Below are positions 50,811 through 59,022 of a stretch of DNA of 64,000 bases, piece by piece. The notes beneath the pieces are model-generated. The model saw only the letters and a list, made by a program, of their open reading frames with translations. It searched no databases and was not told where the DNA came from. A program made the position numbers and the translations under genes. Each line of letters opens with the position of its first letter. The stretch's first letter is position 1. This DNA comes from Betaproteobacteria bacterium UBA1934 (lineage in GTDB: Bacteria; Pseudomonadota; Gammaproteobacteria; Burkholderiales; Rhodocyclaceae), in contig DDFG01000004.1 in assembly GCA_002337055.1 (NCBI GenBank), forward strand, positions 891,556 to 955,555, written 5' to 3'.

Positions 50811-53408
50811 TTACCTCAGTAATTCGCGCACGGCCGAGCCATTGCGCGAGAGCACGTTGAGAATGGTTTTTTCCCCGGCGGCGGAATTGAGATAGTCGGC
50901 CGCCATGCCAGGATCGATGACGTTGACGATGCGCACCGATTGCGACGGCGCAGCAGCGGGTGCTTGGGCGACATCTGGCACCAGTCCACCGTCGGCAAAG
51001 GCCAGCCGTTGGCCACTCCATCGTGGCCCTGTAAGTCCAATGCGCAGGCCGCCGTTCAATGCATGCAGAAAATCGACCCCGACACGTCGAACGGCATCCG
51101 CACGCAGGACATACTCGCCGGCGGACAGGCGTGCCGGAATGGAGTCGCTCGTCGCGGTGCCCGGGCCGGAAACATAGCCACCCCCAGCGAAGCCCGCCCA
51201 CTTGAAGAAACCCGACACCAAGCCACCCAAACCGCCGGCACCACCCTTGGTCATGCCGCCGAAGAGTTCCTCGGCGATCTTCTGCGCGGCGATGCGGTTG
51301 ATGGCCGCGAGTACCGAGCGCGCAAAATCGCCAAACGCATCGGAGGCTGACTTTGCGCCCGACCCGATCTGCTCGAACATGGTTGTGAAGGCGTTCTCGA
51401 CGTCGCCGTTGATGCGCGTGGCCACGTCATCCGCCACGGTCTTGAGCCCGGCGACCTCCACCTTGAGCCGCGCCACCCGGTTGATCGCTTCCTCCGATCC
51501 TGTGGCGGTGGCCAAGGCCTGCATCTTCGGGATCATGCCTTCCACTTCGGTAGCGGTCTGCTGGTGCAGGGTCAGCACTTCCCGCCGCATCTGCGCCTCG
51601 GTCAGCATCCCGGCATCTTTCTGCACCTGGAGTTCCCGTTCGCGGATGCTCATGCGGTCGGTGACGTTCTGATACTGGCGTTCGAGCCTGGCCAGTTCTG
51701 CCATGTCGCCTTCGACGTTGATCAGACGACCGACATCGGCCACGCCGGTAGTGTCACCCATGCGCTGCAGCTTCTCGACGAGTGGCTGATATTCGCGCTC
51801 CAGCCTTGCCCGAGTGACCTCGCCACCCGCACCGCCCCGAATCTCGGCCAAGCGGTCACGCACACGGGCGAGTTCGTCGGCCAGTTCCTTTTCTGCCTTG
51901 GCGGCGGCGTGGGCATTGACGACCTCGATTTCGCCGCGCTTCATGTTGAGCACGGTGATTTCGCCTTCGAGTTTCTTGACCTCGGCCTTTGCGCGCAGAC
52001 GCTGTGCCTCGTCCTTGCCGCCAACCGCCACCGTGGATTGCGCGCTCAGTTCCTGCTGTTTTGCCGCAAGATCCTGGTCGACGGCCTGCTGTTCGATCTG
52101 CGTCTTGCGGGCGTAGTAGTCGCGGATCGAGACCAGACGATCATCGAGCGCGCGATCCAGTGCGGATTTCTGCAGATCGAGTCCTTCCTTGAGGACTTTG
52201 AACTCGGCCTCGGCCTGCGCCTTGACGATGGCCAGCTGCGCGCCGGTCGTGTCCTTCTCATTGTCGGCCGACTTCTTCTCGCACTTGCCGTTGACCCATT
52301 GCCCGCCAGACACGACGCAGGCGATACGCTGCATATCCTCGGTTGGTTTGCCGGTTGGGGACTTTTCGTCCGCACGTTTGGGGCTGGTCAGCGCATCCAG
52401 CCGCTGCTTCGCTGCCGCCAGTTCCTGCTCCCATTGGGCGAGGTTCTTTCTGAGCGTTGCCATCGCACCTTCGTTGAACTTCACATCGAAGGGCATGAAC
52501 GGCACCGGCGCCTTGCCGGTATCGACCTTCTTGCGCGTCGAGTCAACCAGTTCCTGTATGCGCGCAACCTCGTCACGTGCCTGCTTGATTTCGGTCCCGT
52601 TAAACAGGAGATTGCCGACCCCGCCAAGACCCACCCACATGGCCTTCAACTTGCCCGAGTCGTTCGCCGCCTCGCGCATGGCATTCGTGATGTTGATGAG
52701 TTCGGGCAGGAAGTCGCGGGCCAGCGTGATGCCGAGCGCGGACGAAGAGGCTTTGAGTGCCGTGAGATTATCGTTGAACGCTTCCGCCGAACGTGCCGTT
52801 TCTGTGGTGAGCTTCAGGCCAAGCCGCTCGGCCTCAGCGGTCAGTTGATTGATTCCGGCCGCCCCCTGATTCAGGAACGGGATCATGTCCATGCCGCTCT
52901 TGCTGAAGAGCTTCACGGCCAGCGCCGTCTTGACCGCGCCATCCTCCAGGTTGGCGAAGACGTCGGCCACCTGCAGCAGCACGGCCTCGGTGGACTTCAT
53001 GCTGCCGTCGGCGTTCTTGACCGAAATCCCGAGAGCATCGAACACCTGTGCCCCGTCGCCGACACCGGTATTGGCCTCAGCGATGTTCTGCGAAAGGCCC
53101 TTGATCCCCTTCTGCAGGGTTTCCAGACTCACATCCGACAGTTGCGCGGCGAAGCGCAGGGTCGACAAGGCTTCGACCGAGATGCCGATTTTCTGCGAGA
53201 GTTTGTTCAGATGATCGGCCGCGTCGATGGCACTTTTGATCATCGTGGCGAACCCTGCTACCGAGAGGGAAACGCCGAGTCCGGCGAGCAGTCCCTTGAC
53301 TCGGTTCGACTCGTCACCGAGTTTGGCCAGGTTGCCACGAATCGAGTCGAAGGCCGAGCGGGTCTGGTCGACGGCGGTGATCAGCAGTTGGGCACGATCC
53401 TGGGTCAC
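50811..53408 (-). CDS. Phage tail tape measure protein
   Basis: An 865-residue protein that determines tail length. The N-terminal part has the tape-measure pattern (GLLAGLGVSLSVAGFATMIK, SIEALSTLRFAAQ-type segments). A long coiled-coil central region holds repeated KAEVKKLEGEITVLN-like helices. The C terminus has a Gly-rich SGFFKWAGFAGGGYVSGPGT and IPARLSAGEYVLRADAVRRV, typical of siphovirus tape measures. Start is GTG at 53408. It is followed by tail-tip genes as in lambda-like phages. Predicted tail length is moderate. Confidence 0.92.
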   Translation of the reverse strand: MTQDRAQLLITAVDQTRSAFDSIRGNLAKLGDESNRVKGLLAGLGVSLSVAGFATMIKSAIDAADHLNKLSQKIGISVEALSTLRFAAQLSDVSLETLQKGIKGLSQNIAEANTGVGDGAQVFDALGISVKNADGSMKSTEAVLLQVADVFANLEDGAVKTALAVKLFSKSGMDMIPFLNQGAAGINQLTAEAERLGLKLTTETARSAEAFNDNLTALKASSSALGITLARDFLPELINITNAMREAANDSGKLKAMWVGLGGVGNLLFNGTEIKQARDEVARIQELVDSTRKKVDTGKAPVPFMPFDVKFNEGAMATLRKNLAQWEQELAAAKQRLDALTSPKRADEKSPTGKPTEDMQRIACVVSGGQWVNGKCEKKSADNEKDTTGAQLAIVKAQAEAEFKVLKEGLDLQKSALDRALDDRLVSIRDYYARKTQIEQQAVDQDLAAKQQELSAQSTVAVGGKDEAQRLRAKAEVKKLEGEITVLNMKRGEIEVVNAHAAAKAEKELADELARVRDRLAEIRGGAGGEVTRARLEREYQPLVEKLQRMGDTTGVADVGRLINVEGDMAELARLERQYQNVTDRMSIRERELQVQKDAGMLTEAQMRREVLTLHQQTATEVEGMIPKMQALATATGSEEAINRVARLKVEVAGLKTVADDVATRINGDVENAFTTMFEQIGSGAKSASDAFGDFARSVLAAINRIAAQKIAEELFGGMTKGGAGGLGGLVSGFFKWAGFAGGGYVSGPGTATSDSIPARLSAGEYVLRADAVRRVGVDFLHALNGGLRIGLTGPRWSGQRLAFADGGLVPDVAQAPAAAPSQSVRIVNVIDPGMAADYLNSAAGEKTILNVLSRNGSAVRELLR

Positions 53409-53424
53409 GACGGGTTCATCTCTC

Positions 53425-54075
53425 TCAAATCTTGTTCAGTCGTTGCTCGATGGCGCGGGCGAGGACGGGCAATTGGCCGCGTACAACGCCCTCCAGATCG
53501 AAGCGGCGCTTCAGAGTGACGTTCGGTACCAGCACGGCAATGGGAATCTCGGTGCCGCGCTTGATCGATTTCGCCCCGGTGCGGATCCGCTCGGCGCGCT
53601 TGAAGCGACGCAGCTCGGCGGTGTTCTCCTTGATGGCCTCAGCCATCAGGATCGCCTTGCCGTTCCTTTGAATGAAAAAGGCGTTGCCAGTACGTAGCAA
53701 CCCGTCGATCACGCGCCGAAACGCCTTGCGTCCCATGCGCTGGTGCTCGGGCAGTAGCGGAATCAGCATCCGGCCCGAAAGAGTGCCGCCCCGAACATGA
53801 ATGCCGAGCCAGGGAATGCGCGAGCCGATCAAGAGCGCCGGCAGGCGATCCGGATCACGGTCGAATACCTTGGCCCGCAGTGATCTCACAAAGCCCGGTT
53901 TCCTGACCGTGAAATCGGCATTCATCCGGGTGCGCGCGGTATCGGCCACGACCTTGCCGCCGGATTGCATGCCTGCCGCGACCGCCTGATGGATGGCTGT
54001 CTGCTTCTGCCGGGTCCAGGCCTCGAAGTTGGATTTTTCGAACAGGCCCGTCGCGGTCAGGGAGAGCTTCAGCAC
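53425..54075 (-). CDS. DUF6441-family phage protein
   Basis: A 216-residue protein: TRTRMNADF-like basic helix, GIHVRGGTLSGRMLIPLLPE and a basic C terminus (RGQLPVLARAIEQRL). It matches the DUF6441 family present before tape-measure genes, possibly a minor tail or completion protein. The 5' end overlaps the small chaperone-like gene by seven bases. Confidence 0.75.
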   Translation of the reverse strand: MLKLSLTATGLFEKSNFEAWTRQKQTAIHQAVAAGMQSGGKVVADTARTRMNADFTVRKPGFVRSLRAKVFDRDPDRLPALLIGSRIPWLGIHVRGGTLSGRMLIPLLPEHQRMGRKAFRRVIDGLLRTGNAFFIQRNGKAILMAEAIKENTAELRRFKRAERIRTGAKSIKRGTEIPIAVLVPNVTLKRRFDLEGVVRGQLPVLARAIEQRLNKI

Positions 54076-54254
54076 TGGATTTCCTTGAGCAGCCGGGCGA
54101 TGGCCTTGCTGTCGCCCTGGCTGCCGGTGGCGATCACCGACAGAAGACTCGCCAGTTGTTGGGACTCCTGCCGCTCGATGGCGGCCAGAAAGGCATCTAT
54201 CTGCGCTAGTGTGTAGTCGAGAATGTCGGCGTAGGCGTGCCCCGCACCGATCAA
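54069..54254 (-). CDS. Small tail chaperone-like protein
   Basis: A 61-residue helical protein (LAQIDAFLAAIERQESQQLA) with a TTG start overlapping the stop of the upstream gene (TTGA). Its position directly before the tape-measure region matches the second tail-assembly chaperone (gpGT-like T part), but no slippery sequence for a programmed frameshift was found, so it is read as a separate coupled gene. Confidence 0.6.
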   Translation of the reverse strand: MIGAGHAYADILDYTLAQIDAFLAAIERQESQQLASLLSVIATGSQGDSKAIARLLKEIQC

Positions 54255-54655
54255 ACGCTGGATGGCATCGCTCCAGGCGTCGGGCTTTCCAGTGCCTGAC
54301 CGATCCGCGCCGCTGCCTGCGTCACGCTCGGCAACAGGCGCCGGATAAAAAAATCGGCATTCACTCCGAATACCGCTTCGGCCAAATGCACGGCATCGTC
54401 GAGATCAAGGTCGGCCACCCAGTCGACCGGGCGACGCGTGGCAATGGCGACGGCGGCGATCACCGCCTCGCCATGCTCGGCCAGCATCGCCAACCAGTCG
54501 GGTGATGCCGAGAGGCTGGCGACAATGGGTTGCATCGCCCGCGCGAATGCCGGCACCTCGCCCACTTTGAGCGGCGTGAGGTCGATGCATTGGCCGCCGA
54601 TGACAAGAGTCACCGGTACCGGCGGCAATACGGCAAAGGGTTCGCCCGTCATCAC
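54251..54655 (-). CDS. Tail assembly chaperone-like protein
   Basis: A 134-residue acidic protein (VTLVIGGQCIDLTPLKVGEV, then DFFIRRLLPSVTQAAARIGQ). Located between tail tube and tape measure, it corresponds to the G-type tail chaperone of siphoviruses; the DUF6631 family is a probable assignment. It overlaps the tube gene by four bases and the small downstream gene by four. Confidence 0.65.
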   Translation of the reverse strand: MMTGEPFAVLPPVPVTLVIGGQCIDLTPLKVGEVPAFARAMQPIVASLSASPDWLAMLAEHGEAVIAAVAIATRRPVDWVADLDLDDAVHLAEAVFGVNADFFIRRLLPSVTQAAARIGQALESPTPGAMPSSV

Positions 54656-55386
54656 AACAGCACGATGCGGCCAAACTGTCCCAGCGCACCGGCGGCCGCC
54701 TTGGTCAGATCGGCCAACACCTGTCCGGAGAGTTCGAATTTCATCAGATCGGAGCCTATCACCGACAAGTCCTTCGCCGGATTGATGGCGACCCGGTAGA
54801 GATCGATCACGACTTCCTTGTTGGAGTCCGCCGTGTTCAGGCCCTCGAAGCGAACCCAGCGCTCCGGCAGCGGCTGCGTGAACATCGCCGTGACGCTGGC
54901 CGCGCCATAGCTGTAGCTCGCCGTGATGGCGCCGGTAACGCCGGTAATGTCGGTGAACATGATCGAGCCATGCTTGGCGTTGACCGTGTATTTACCTGCC
55001 GCCACGGTCGTGGCACCGGCCTTCACCACCACCGAGGAAACGTTTTGTTTGCCGAGCAGATAGAGCTTGCCGAGTTCGGCGGTGGCGATGACAGCCTCGT
55101 CGGTCACGGTGCCTGTGGTCAGGGTCGTGGTCGATCCGTACAGGGAAAGTTCGAGGTTGGTCTGGATCAGTTCCTCCAGGGTGCAGGCGAACTCGCCCTT
55201 CTTGGTCTTGATGAGTTGCAGATCAGTCAGGCGCTGGCCGGATTGCGATTCCTGATGCTCCAGGGTTTCGACCGACAGCGACACCTTGAGGTCGGGGACG
55301 TTGCCGACGAAGGTGAGGCCTTGCGGATTGCCGCTGGTGTCGCGCGAACCGATGAAAACGCGTCCTTGTCCAGAGAAATAGGTCAT
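54652..55386 (-). CDS. Major tail tube protein
   Basis: A 244-residue protein with the opening MTYFSGQGRVFIGSRDTSGN and the long beta-rich body containing LEHQESQSGQRLTDLQLIKTKKGEF-like segments typical of siphovirus tail tubes. GLTFVGNVPDLKVSLSVETL and ERWVRFEGLN-type sections support this. It polymerises into the tail tube through which DNA passes. It is upstream of the tail chaperones and tape measure, the normal position. Confidence 0.85.
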   Translation of the reverse strand: MTYFSGQGRVFIGSRDTSGNPQGLTFVGNVPDLKVSLSVETLEHQESQSGQRLTDLQLIKTKKGEFACTLEELIQTNLELSLYGSTTTLTTGTVTDEAVIATAELGKLYLLGKQNVSSVVVKAGATTVAAGKYTVNAKHGSIMFTDITGVTGAITASYSYGAASVTAMFTQPLPERWVRFEGLNTADSNKEVVIDLYRVAINPAKDLSVIGSDLMKFELSGQVLADLTKAAAGALGQFGRIVLL

Positions 55387-55392
55387 GAGGTG

Positions 55393-55593
55393 TTACTCCT
55401 TGTGGGTGGTAGTTGAAGTGGTTTGGCTTGCCTCGTTTTGACGGCTGCGTCGCGGCTCGGCAGACCCAACGGCCTGGCCAACGCCGTGCTCGATGAGCCA
55501 GTTCGCCGTGGTCTCATCGACATCGATGACGCTGCCAGCGCCCTGCTCGACGCCGGCATGGGTGTGGAGCTTGAGAAGTTCGATTTGCGGCAT
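55393..55593 (-). CDS. Small phage protein (DUF7210-like)
   Basis: A 66-residue protein (IELLKLHTHAGVEQGAGSVI, then TANWLIEHGVGQAVGSAEPR). The pattern is typical of short proteins in head-tail modules of GTA-like phages, where a His/hydrophobic core is followed by a disordered tail. It lies between the tail terminator-like gene and the tail tube. Function is unknown. Confidence 0.65.
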   Translation of the reverse strand: MPQIELLKLHTHAGVEQGAGSVIDVDETTANWLIEHGVGQAVGSAEPRRSRQNEASQTTSTTTHKE

Positions 55594-55596
55594 GCT

Positions 55597-56034
55597 TTAT
55601 CCTTTCTGAGTGAGGTCGAGGGCCAGCGTGCGATAGGTGATTCGGTAACGGGATGGCAGTGCGGCGACATCCAGGTCGGCGTCGTCCTGCTGCCACTCGG
55701 TATCGGTTTCCTCCATTCCCAGTGCCAGCCCTCCGAGGGTGACGTCGGCCAACAGCGAGGCGTGTGTGGCGGTCATCAGGCGATCGACTGCGGGCTCGGG
55801 GCCATCAGTCGCCGACCCCGTGGCCAGCGCCACGACGCGAATCACCAGTTCCCGCTCGGTGCGGTCATTGATGCGGCGTACCGCTTCCGATTCCGGGAAG
55901 ACCAGGAGCGCGGGAAGTTGCGCCCGATCGGTCGGCACCGTGGGCTGGCGACGGATCGTGGCGCCCTGTCCCGAGGCAACGGGCGTGAGCCTCGCCACGA
56001 TGGTCTGGATAATCTGTTCGCGGATGCTTTGCAT
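55597..56034 (-). CDS. Tail terminator-like protein
   Basis: A 145-residue protein (REQIIQTIVARLTPVASG, LPALLVFPESEAVRR, ELVIRVVALATGSA, SRYRITYRTLALDL). Size, fold pattern and position between head-tail joining and tail tube genes fit the tail terminator (gpU-type) of lambdoid phages. It would cap the growing tail and bind the connector. Confidence 0.7.
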   Translation of the reverse strand: MQSIREQIIQTIVARLTPVASGQGATIRRQPTVPTDRAQLPALLVFPESEAVRRINDRTERELVIRVVALATGSATDGPEPAVDRLMTATHASLLADVTLGGLALGMEETDTEWQQDDADLDVAALPSRYRITYRTLALDLTQKG

Positions 56035-56046
56035 GACAGACCTCCA

Positions 56047-56328
56047 TCACAGCTTGGAGAGGGTCGCCACGGACTCCGAGCCATCCCGGATCTGGCGCAC
56101 TTCACGGACCCGGTAGGACTGGCCAGCGACTTCCACCGCATCCCCCTGGCTCAGCGTCAGACGCTCGCTGGGGTATTCGATCTGGTAGTCGCGTGAGAGC
56201 GCCAAGCCATCGAGCACGTTTTCATCCGGCGCACGGAACGCCGCTTGCACCGTCACTGCGCCCACCTTGACAGTGGCCAGCAGCCCGCAGCGCGCGGCAG
56301 CGTCGTAAAGATCCGTGACACCGACCAT
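56047..56328 (-). CDS. Head-tail joining protein
   Basis: A 93-residue protein starting at 56328 and overlapping the capsid gene stop by one base. The segment ENVLDGLALSRDYQIEYPSE and VEVAGQSYRVREVRQIRDG matches short beta-barrel head-tail joining (gpFII-like) proteins. It is located exactly where that gene is expected. Confidence 0.75.
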   Translation of the reverse strand: MVGVTDLYDAAARCGLLATVKVGAVTVQAAFRAPDENVLDGLALSRDYQIEYPSERLTLSQGDAVEVAGQSYRVREVRQIRDGSESVATLSKL

Positions 56329-57332
56329 CACGCTGCCGTCAGCTTCACCAGCACGCCGGGGCGATGGCACATCGGCAGCGGGTTGCTCTGGGTGTGGAGA
56401 TCTGTGCCGCGATCGAACTTACGCGGCTCCTGCTTGGCGTAGAGCATCTGGCCGAGCGTGTTGGCCGTCTCGTTGAAGTCGGCCGGCGCGAAGTAGGTGC
56501 CGAAGGTGTCGACGGTACCGAGCGGGAAGGCATGCGCCTCACCGGCGGCGATGAAACGCCGCGTGGTGCCAGTGGCATCGGTGGCCTGACCGCGATACTC
56601 CTCGAAGGTGATGCCGCCGTAGGTGAAGCCCGAGCGCATGTCGTTGATCAGCACCGCGCCCTGCTGCCAGTAGGTGAAGGCATCCTTGACCTTGGGGTGG
56701 TCGGTCAGCGCGTCGTAGAACTCCGGCGAACAGAGCACGCGGATACCGGTCATGAACTCTCCCTTGAGGTTGTCCTCGAGGTGACGCAGGACATCGGCGC
56801 ACTTCTTCTTGACGTTCGAGTTGGCGTTACCCAGATCCAGGCTCACCGTGGCCGGCGTGATGTCGAATTCCTCGTAGAGGTCGTAGATCACCGAACCGTC
56901 GGCATCGAGGATGACGCCCTTCAAGGCCCCCATGCGCAGATGCTCCAGGGTGATGGCGTGCTTGTTGCGCATCGTCTCCAGATGCCGCGCCATGACACCG
57001 GCCACGGATTCCATCTCGGTCTCGGAACCGAAGGCACGGATGCCCTGGACTTCCTCGGGCAGCACCACATCGTCATGCGGGATGTGCGGGATGACGAACG
57101 AGCGCACCTTGCGCTTGCCACGGGTACCGACGGTGCCCGGCGACCCAGGCGGCAAGGACGGCAGCAGGTTCAGCACACCGTTCTGCTCCTCGACGATGAC
57201 CTGGCGGGTGCGCACGGGCTTGGCCGGGAAGAGATTAAGTTCCTCCATGCGGCCGTAGCGGTTGGGAATGATGTTGATCGCGGCAGTCAATGCCGCCATC
57301 GAGAACGCCGGAGAATTGAACGGATTGTTCAT
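56328..57332 (-). CDS. Major capsid protein, phage capsid E family
   Basis: A 334-residue capsid protein of the lambda gpE type (Phage_cap_E). The N terminus (MAALTAAINIIPNRYGRMEE) and the segments RSFVIPHIPHDDVVLPEEVQ, MRNKHAITLEHLRMGALKG and YFAPADFNETANTLGQMLYA are typical. It assembles the procapsid. Length is close to gpE (341). It lies downstream of the decoration protein as in lambda. Confidence 0.92.
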   Translation of the reverse strand: MNNPFNSPAFSMAALTAAINIIPNRYGRMEELNLFPAKPVRTRQVIVEEQNGVLNLLPSLPPGSPGTVGTRGKRKVRSFVIPHIPHDDVVLPEEVQGIRAFGSETEMESVAGVMARHLETMRNKHAITLEHLRMGALKGVILDADGSVIYDLYEEFDITPATVSLDLGNANSNVKKKCADVLRHLEDNLKGEFMTGIRVLCSPEFYDALTDHPKVKDAFTYWQQGAVLINDMRSGFTYGGITFEEYRGQATDATGTTRRFIAAGEAHAFPLGTVDTFGTYFAPADFNETANTLGQMLYAKQEPRKFDRGTDLHTQSNPLPMCHRPGVLVKLTAA

Positions 57333-57344
57333 GGTGGATTTCCT

Positions 57345-57725
57345 TTAGGCGGATTGATGAATGAGGATGCCGCGCGCCTCAAGTGCGGCGATGGCGGCGG
57401 CTTTGTGTGCGGTGGTGATGCCCACCGGCCAGGTAACCGCATGCGTGGCGACGATGCCGTGACGCGCCAGCAGCAGGCCGTTGTCACGTTCGATCAGGCT
57501 CGCGTCGATCGCGCCGAGCAGGATGCCGGCGGGAACTTCGGTGCCATCGGTGGCCGTCGGGTCGAAGCGCTTCACCTTGCCGGAGGCGGCGACACGGCCA
57601 ACGACCGCGCCCAGTTCGAGGTTTTCGCCAATGGCGACGGTGACCTGGTCACGCGAGTAATTGAGGCAATCCTCTTCGTACTTGAGCAGATCGCCGAGGT
57701 TGAGGGGTTCGTTGAGTGCAGTCAT
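57345..57725 (-). CDS. Head decoration protein (gpD-like)
   Basis: A 126-residue protein (LLKYEEDCLNYSRDQVTVAI, GAVVGRVAASGKVKRFDPTA, AAIAALEARGILIHQSA) matching the HDPD/lambda gpD decoration family. It trims onto the expanded capsid to stabilise it. It is between the protease and capsid genes, the lambda order. Confidence 0.88.
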   Translation of the reverse strand: MTALNEPLNLGDLLKYEEDCLNYSRDQVTVAIGENLELGAVVGRVAASGKVKRFDPTATDGTEVPAGILLGAIDASLIERDNGLLLARHGIVATHAVTWPVGITTAHKAAAIAALEARGILIHQSA

Positions 57726-57728
57726 GGC

Positions 57729-58124
57729 TTAGTCCTTTCCGGTGAGTTTCTTGACGGCTTTCATGAGCGGGTTGCGCTCAGGAGATGCCTCGCTACTGGA
57801 CTGCGCGGCGGCATCGGGATCGATCACCGAAGTGATCTCGGGACTCTGAGCACGCGCCGCCAGGAGGGACTTGCGTACCTGAGATTCAGAAGCGCCCTCA
57901 GACAGGAAGGCCGCCGTGCGCTGGGGTTGCCCGGCCAACTGACACAGTTCCGCGACGGCGACGGCATCGGCCCGCGCAGCCGCGACGGCGGCCTTCACGG
58001 TGTCCTCGTCCGGAGCCGGCACAGGATCGGCCGGTGCCGGGGTGGCCGGTGCATTGGCCGGGGACGCGACATCGGTCGGGACCGGGGTGTCGGTCGGGGT
58101 GAACTTTTCGTCAGTGGTACTCAT
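57729..58124 (-). CDS. Nested scaffold protein (in-frame internal start)
   Basis: An internal ATG at 58124 lies in frame within the protease gene and is preceded by a strong ribosome site (AAGGAG six bases upstream). The 131-residue product, starting MSTTDEKFTPTDTPVPTD, equals the C-terminal scaffold part of the fusion: an acidic, Pro/Ala-rich region and a helical core (TVKAAVAAARADAVAVAELC) ending in MKAVKKLTGKD. This is the same arrangement as lambda Nu3 within gene C. Confidence 0.7.
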   Translation of the reverse strand: MSTTDEKFTPTDTPVPTDVASPANAPATPAPADPVPAPDEDTVKAAVAAARADAVAVAELCQLAGQPQRTAAFLSEGASESQVRKSLLAARAQSPEITSVIDPDAAAQSSSEASPERNPLMKAVKKLTGKD

Positions 58125-59021
58125 ACGGTTCTCCTTGGCTGTGATGGAATGACGCGCGGCCAGCGGCGACGCCAGCAACGCGCATGGGGTCTTGCGCTTT
58201 TCGGCGAGGAAGGCCGAAAAGTCCGCCAGTGCTGTGGCCGGACTGCCCTCGGCATCGGCCAGACCGGCAGCCACCGCCTCGGGGCCGAAATACAGACCAG
58301 CTTGCGTGGAGCGCACGAAGCGCGACTCCAACTGACGCATGCCTGCGACGTGATCGACGAAGATCCCGTACAAGCGATCGACCTCGGCCTGCAGTCGCGC
58401 CGAAGCTTCTTTGTCGAGGGGCTGGTGCGGCGAGAAGTCGTTCTTCTGGTCGCCCGCTGTGATCGCCGTGTAGCGATAACCATCCTGGGCATCTCGGGCC
58501 GACTGGTCGACGTGCATGGCGATGACGCCGATCGAACCGATGCCGCCCGTCTGGGTGACATAGACTCGCGATGCACTACAGGCAATCGCATAGGCGGCCG
58601 AGAAGGCACTGTCTGAAGCAATCGCCCACACCGGCTTTCGGGCATCGGCAGCACGAATCTGGCGGGCCAGTTCGAAGACACCGCCCGCTTCACCGCCGGG
58701 GGAATCAACGTCGAGCAGGATGCCGGCCACGGTTGGATCGGCCAGCGCAGCATCGAGCATCGCGCCGATCTCGCCGTAGGACGTCAGCCCCGAGGCGGCA
58801 TCCAGACCAAGGCCGCGCCGAACCAGCGTGCCGTGGATCGGTACCACCGCGATGCCGAAGGGAGCATCGGTCTGCACACGCGAGGGTGGCAGCGGAATGG
58901 CGGACTGCGGTTCGGGCCAGTGGATGCGCTCGCCGAGTACGGACAGGATGATGTCCAGCTTCGAGCGCGAAACGAGGAGCGGCGTCCCGTAGAGACGGGA
59001 CGCCAGGTGCGGCAGCGGCAT
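57729..59021 (-). CDS. S49-family prohead protease fused to scaffold
   Basis: A 430-residue protein from the ATG at 59021 (AAGGAAAC upstream). The SppA/S49-type domain fills residues 1-270: VVPIHGTLVRRG, VDSPGGEAGGVFELARQIR, a nucleophile region SAFSAAYAIACSASRVYVTQ and GSIGVIAMHVDQSARD. This is the lambda gpC-like prohead protease that also serves as minor capsid protein. The C-terminal 131 residues form the scaffold, also expressed separately from an internal start. The portal gene overlaps by zero to few bases upstream. Confidence 0.88.
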   Translation of the reverse strand: MPLPHLASRLYGTPLLVSRSKLDIILSVLGERIHWPEPQSAIPLPPSRVQTDAPFGIAVVPIHGTLVRRGLGLDAASGLTSYGEIGAMLDAALADPTVAGILLDVDSPGGEAGGVFELARQIRAADARKPVWAIASDSAFSAAYAIACSASRVYVTQTGGIGSIGVIAMHVDQSARDAQDGYRYTAITAGDQKNDFSPHQPLDKEASARLQAEVDRLYGIFVDHVAGMRQLESRFVRSTQAGLYFGPEAVAAGLADAEGSPATALADFSAFLAEKRKTPCALLASPLAARHSITAKENRMSTTDEKFTPTDTPVPTDVASPANAPATPAPADPVPAPDEDTVKAAVAAARADAVAVAELCQLAGQPQRTAAFLSEGASESQVRKSLLAARAQSPEITSVIDPDAAAQSSSEASPERNPLMKAVKKLTGKD

Positions 59022-59022
59022 G

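Noticed and set aside
51564..53519. 651-codon ORF on the + strand opposite the tape measure gene
   Set aside because: It is a mirror frame of a GC-rich real gene; the sequence has no domain features and the reverse strand gives a clear tape measure protein.
54069..54655. Programmed -1 frameshift between the two tail-chaperone-like genes
   Set aside because: No recognisable slippery heptamer was found near the overlap; a TTG start within TTGA explains the second gene.
56364..58616. 750-codon ORF on the + strand opposite capsid, decoration and protease genes
   Set aside because: It spans three well-supported phage genes in antisense and shows the Arg/Gly/His-rich composition of a shadow frame.
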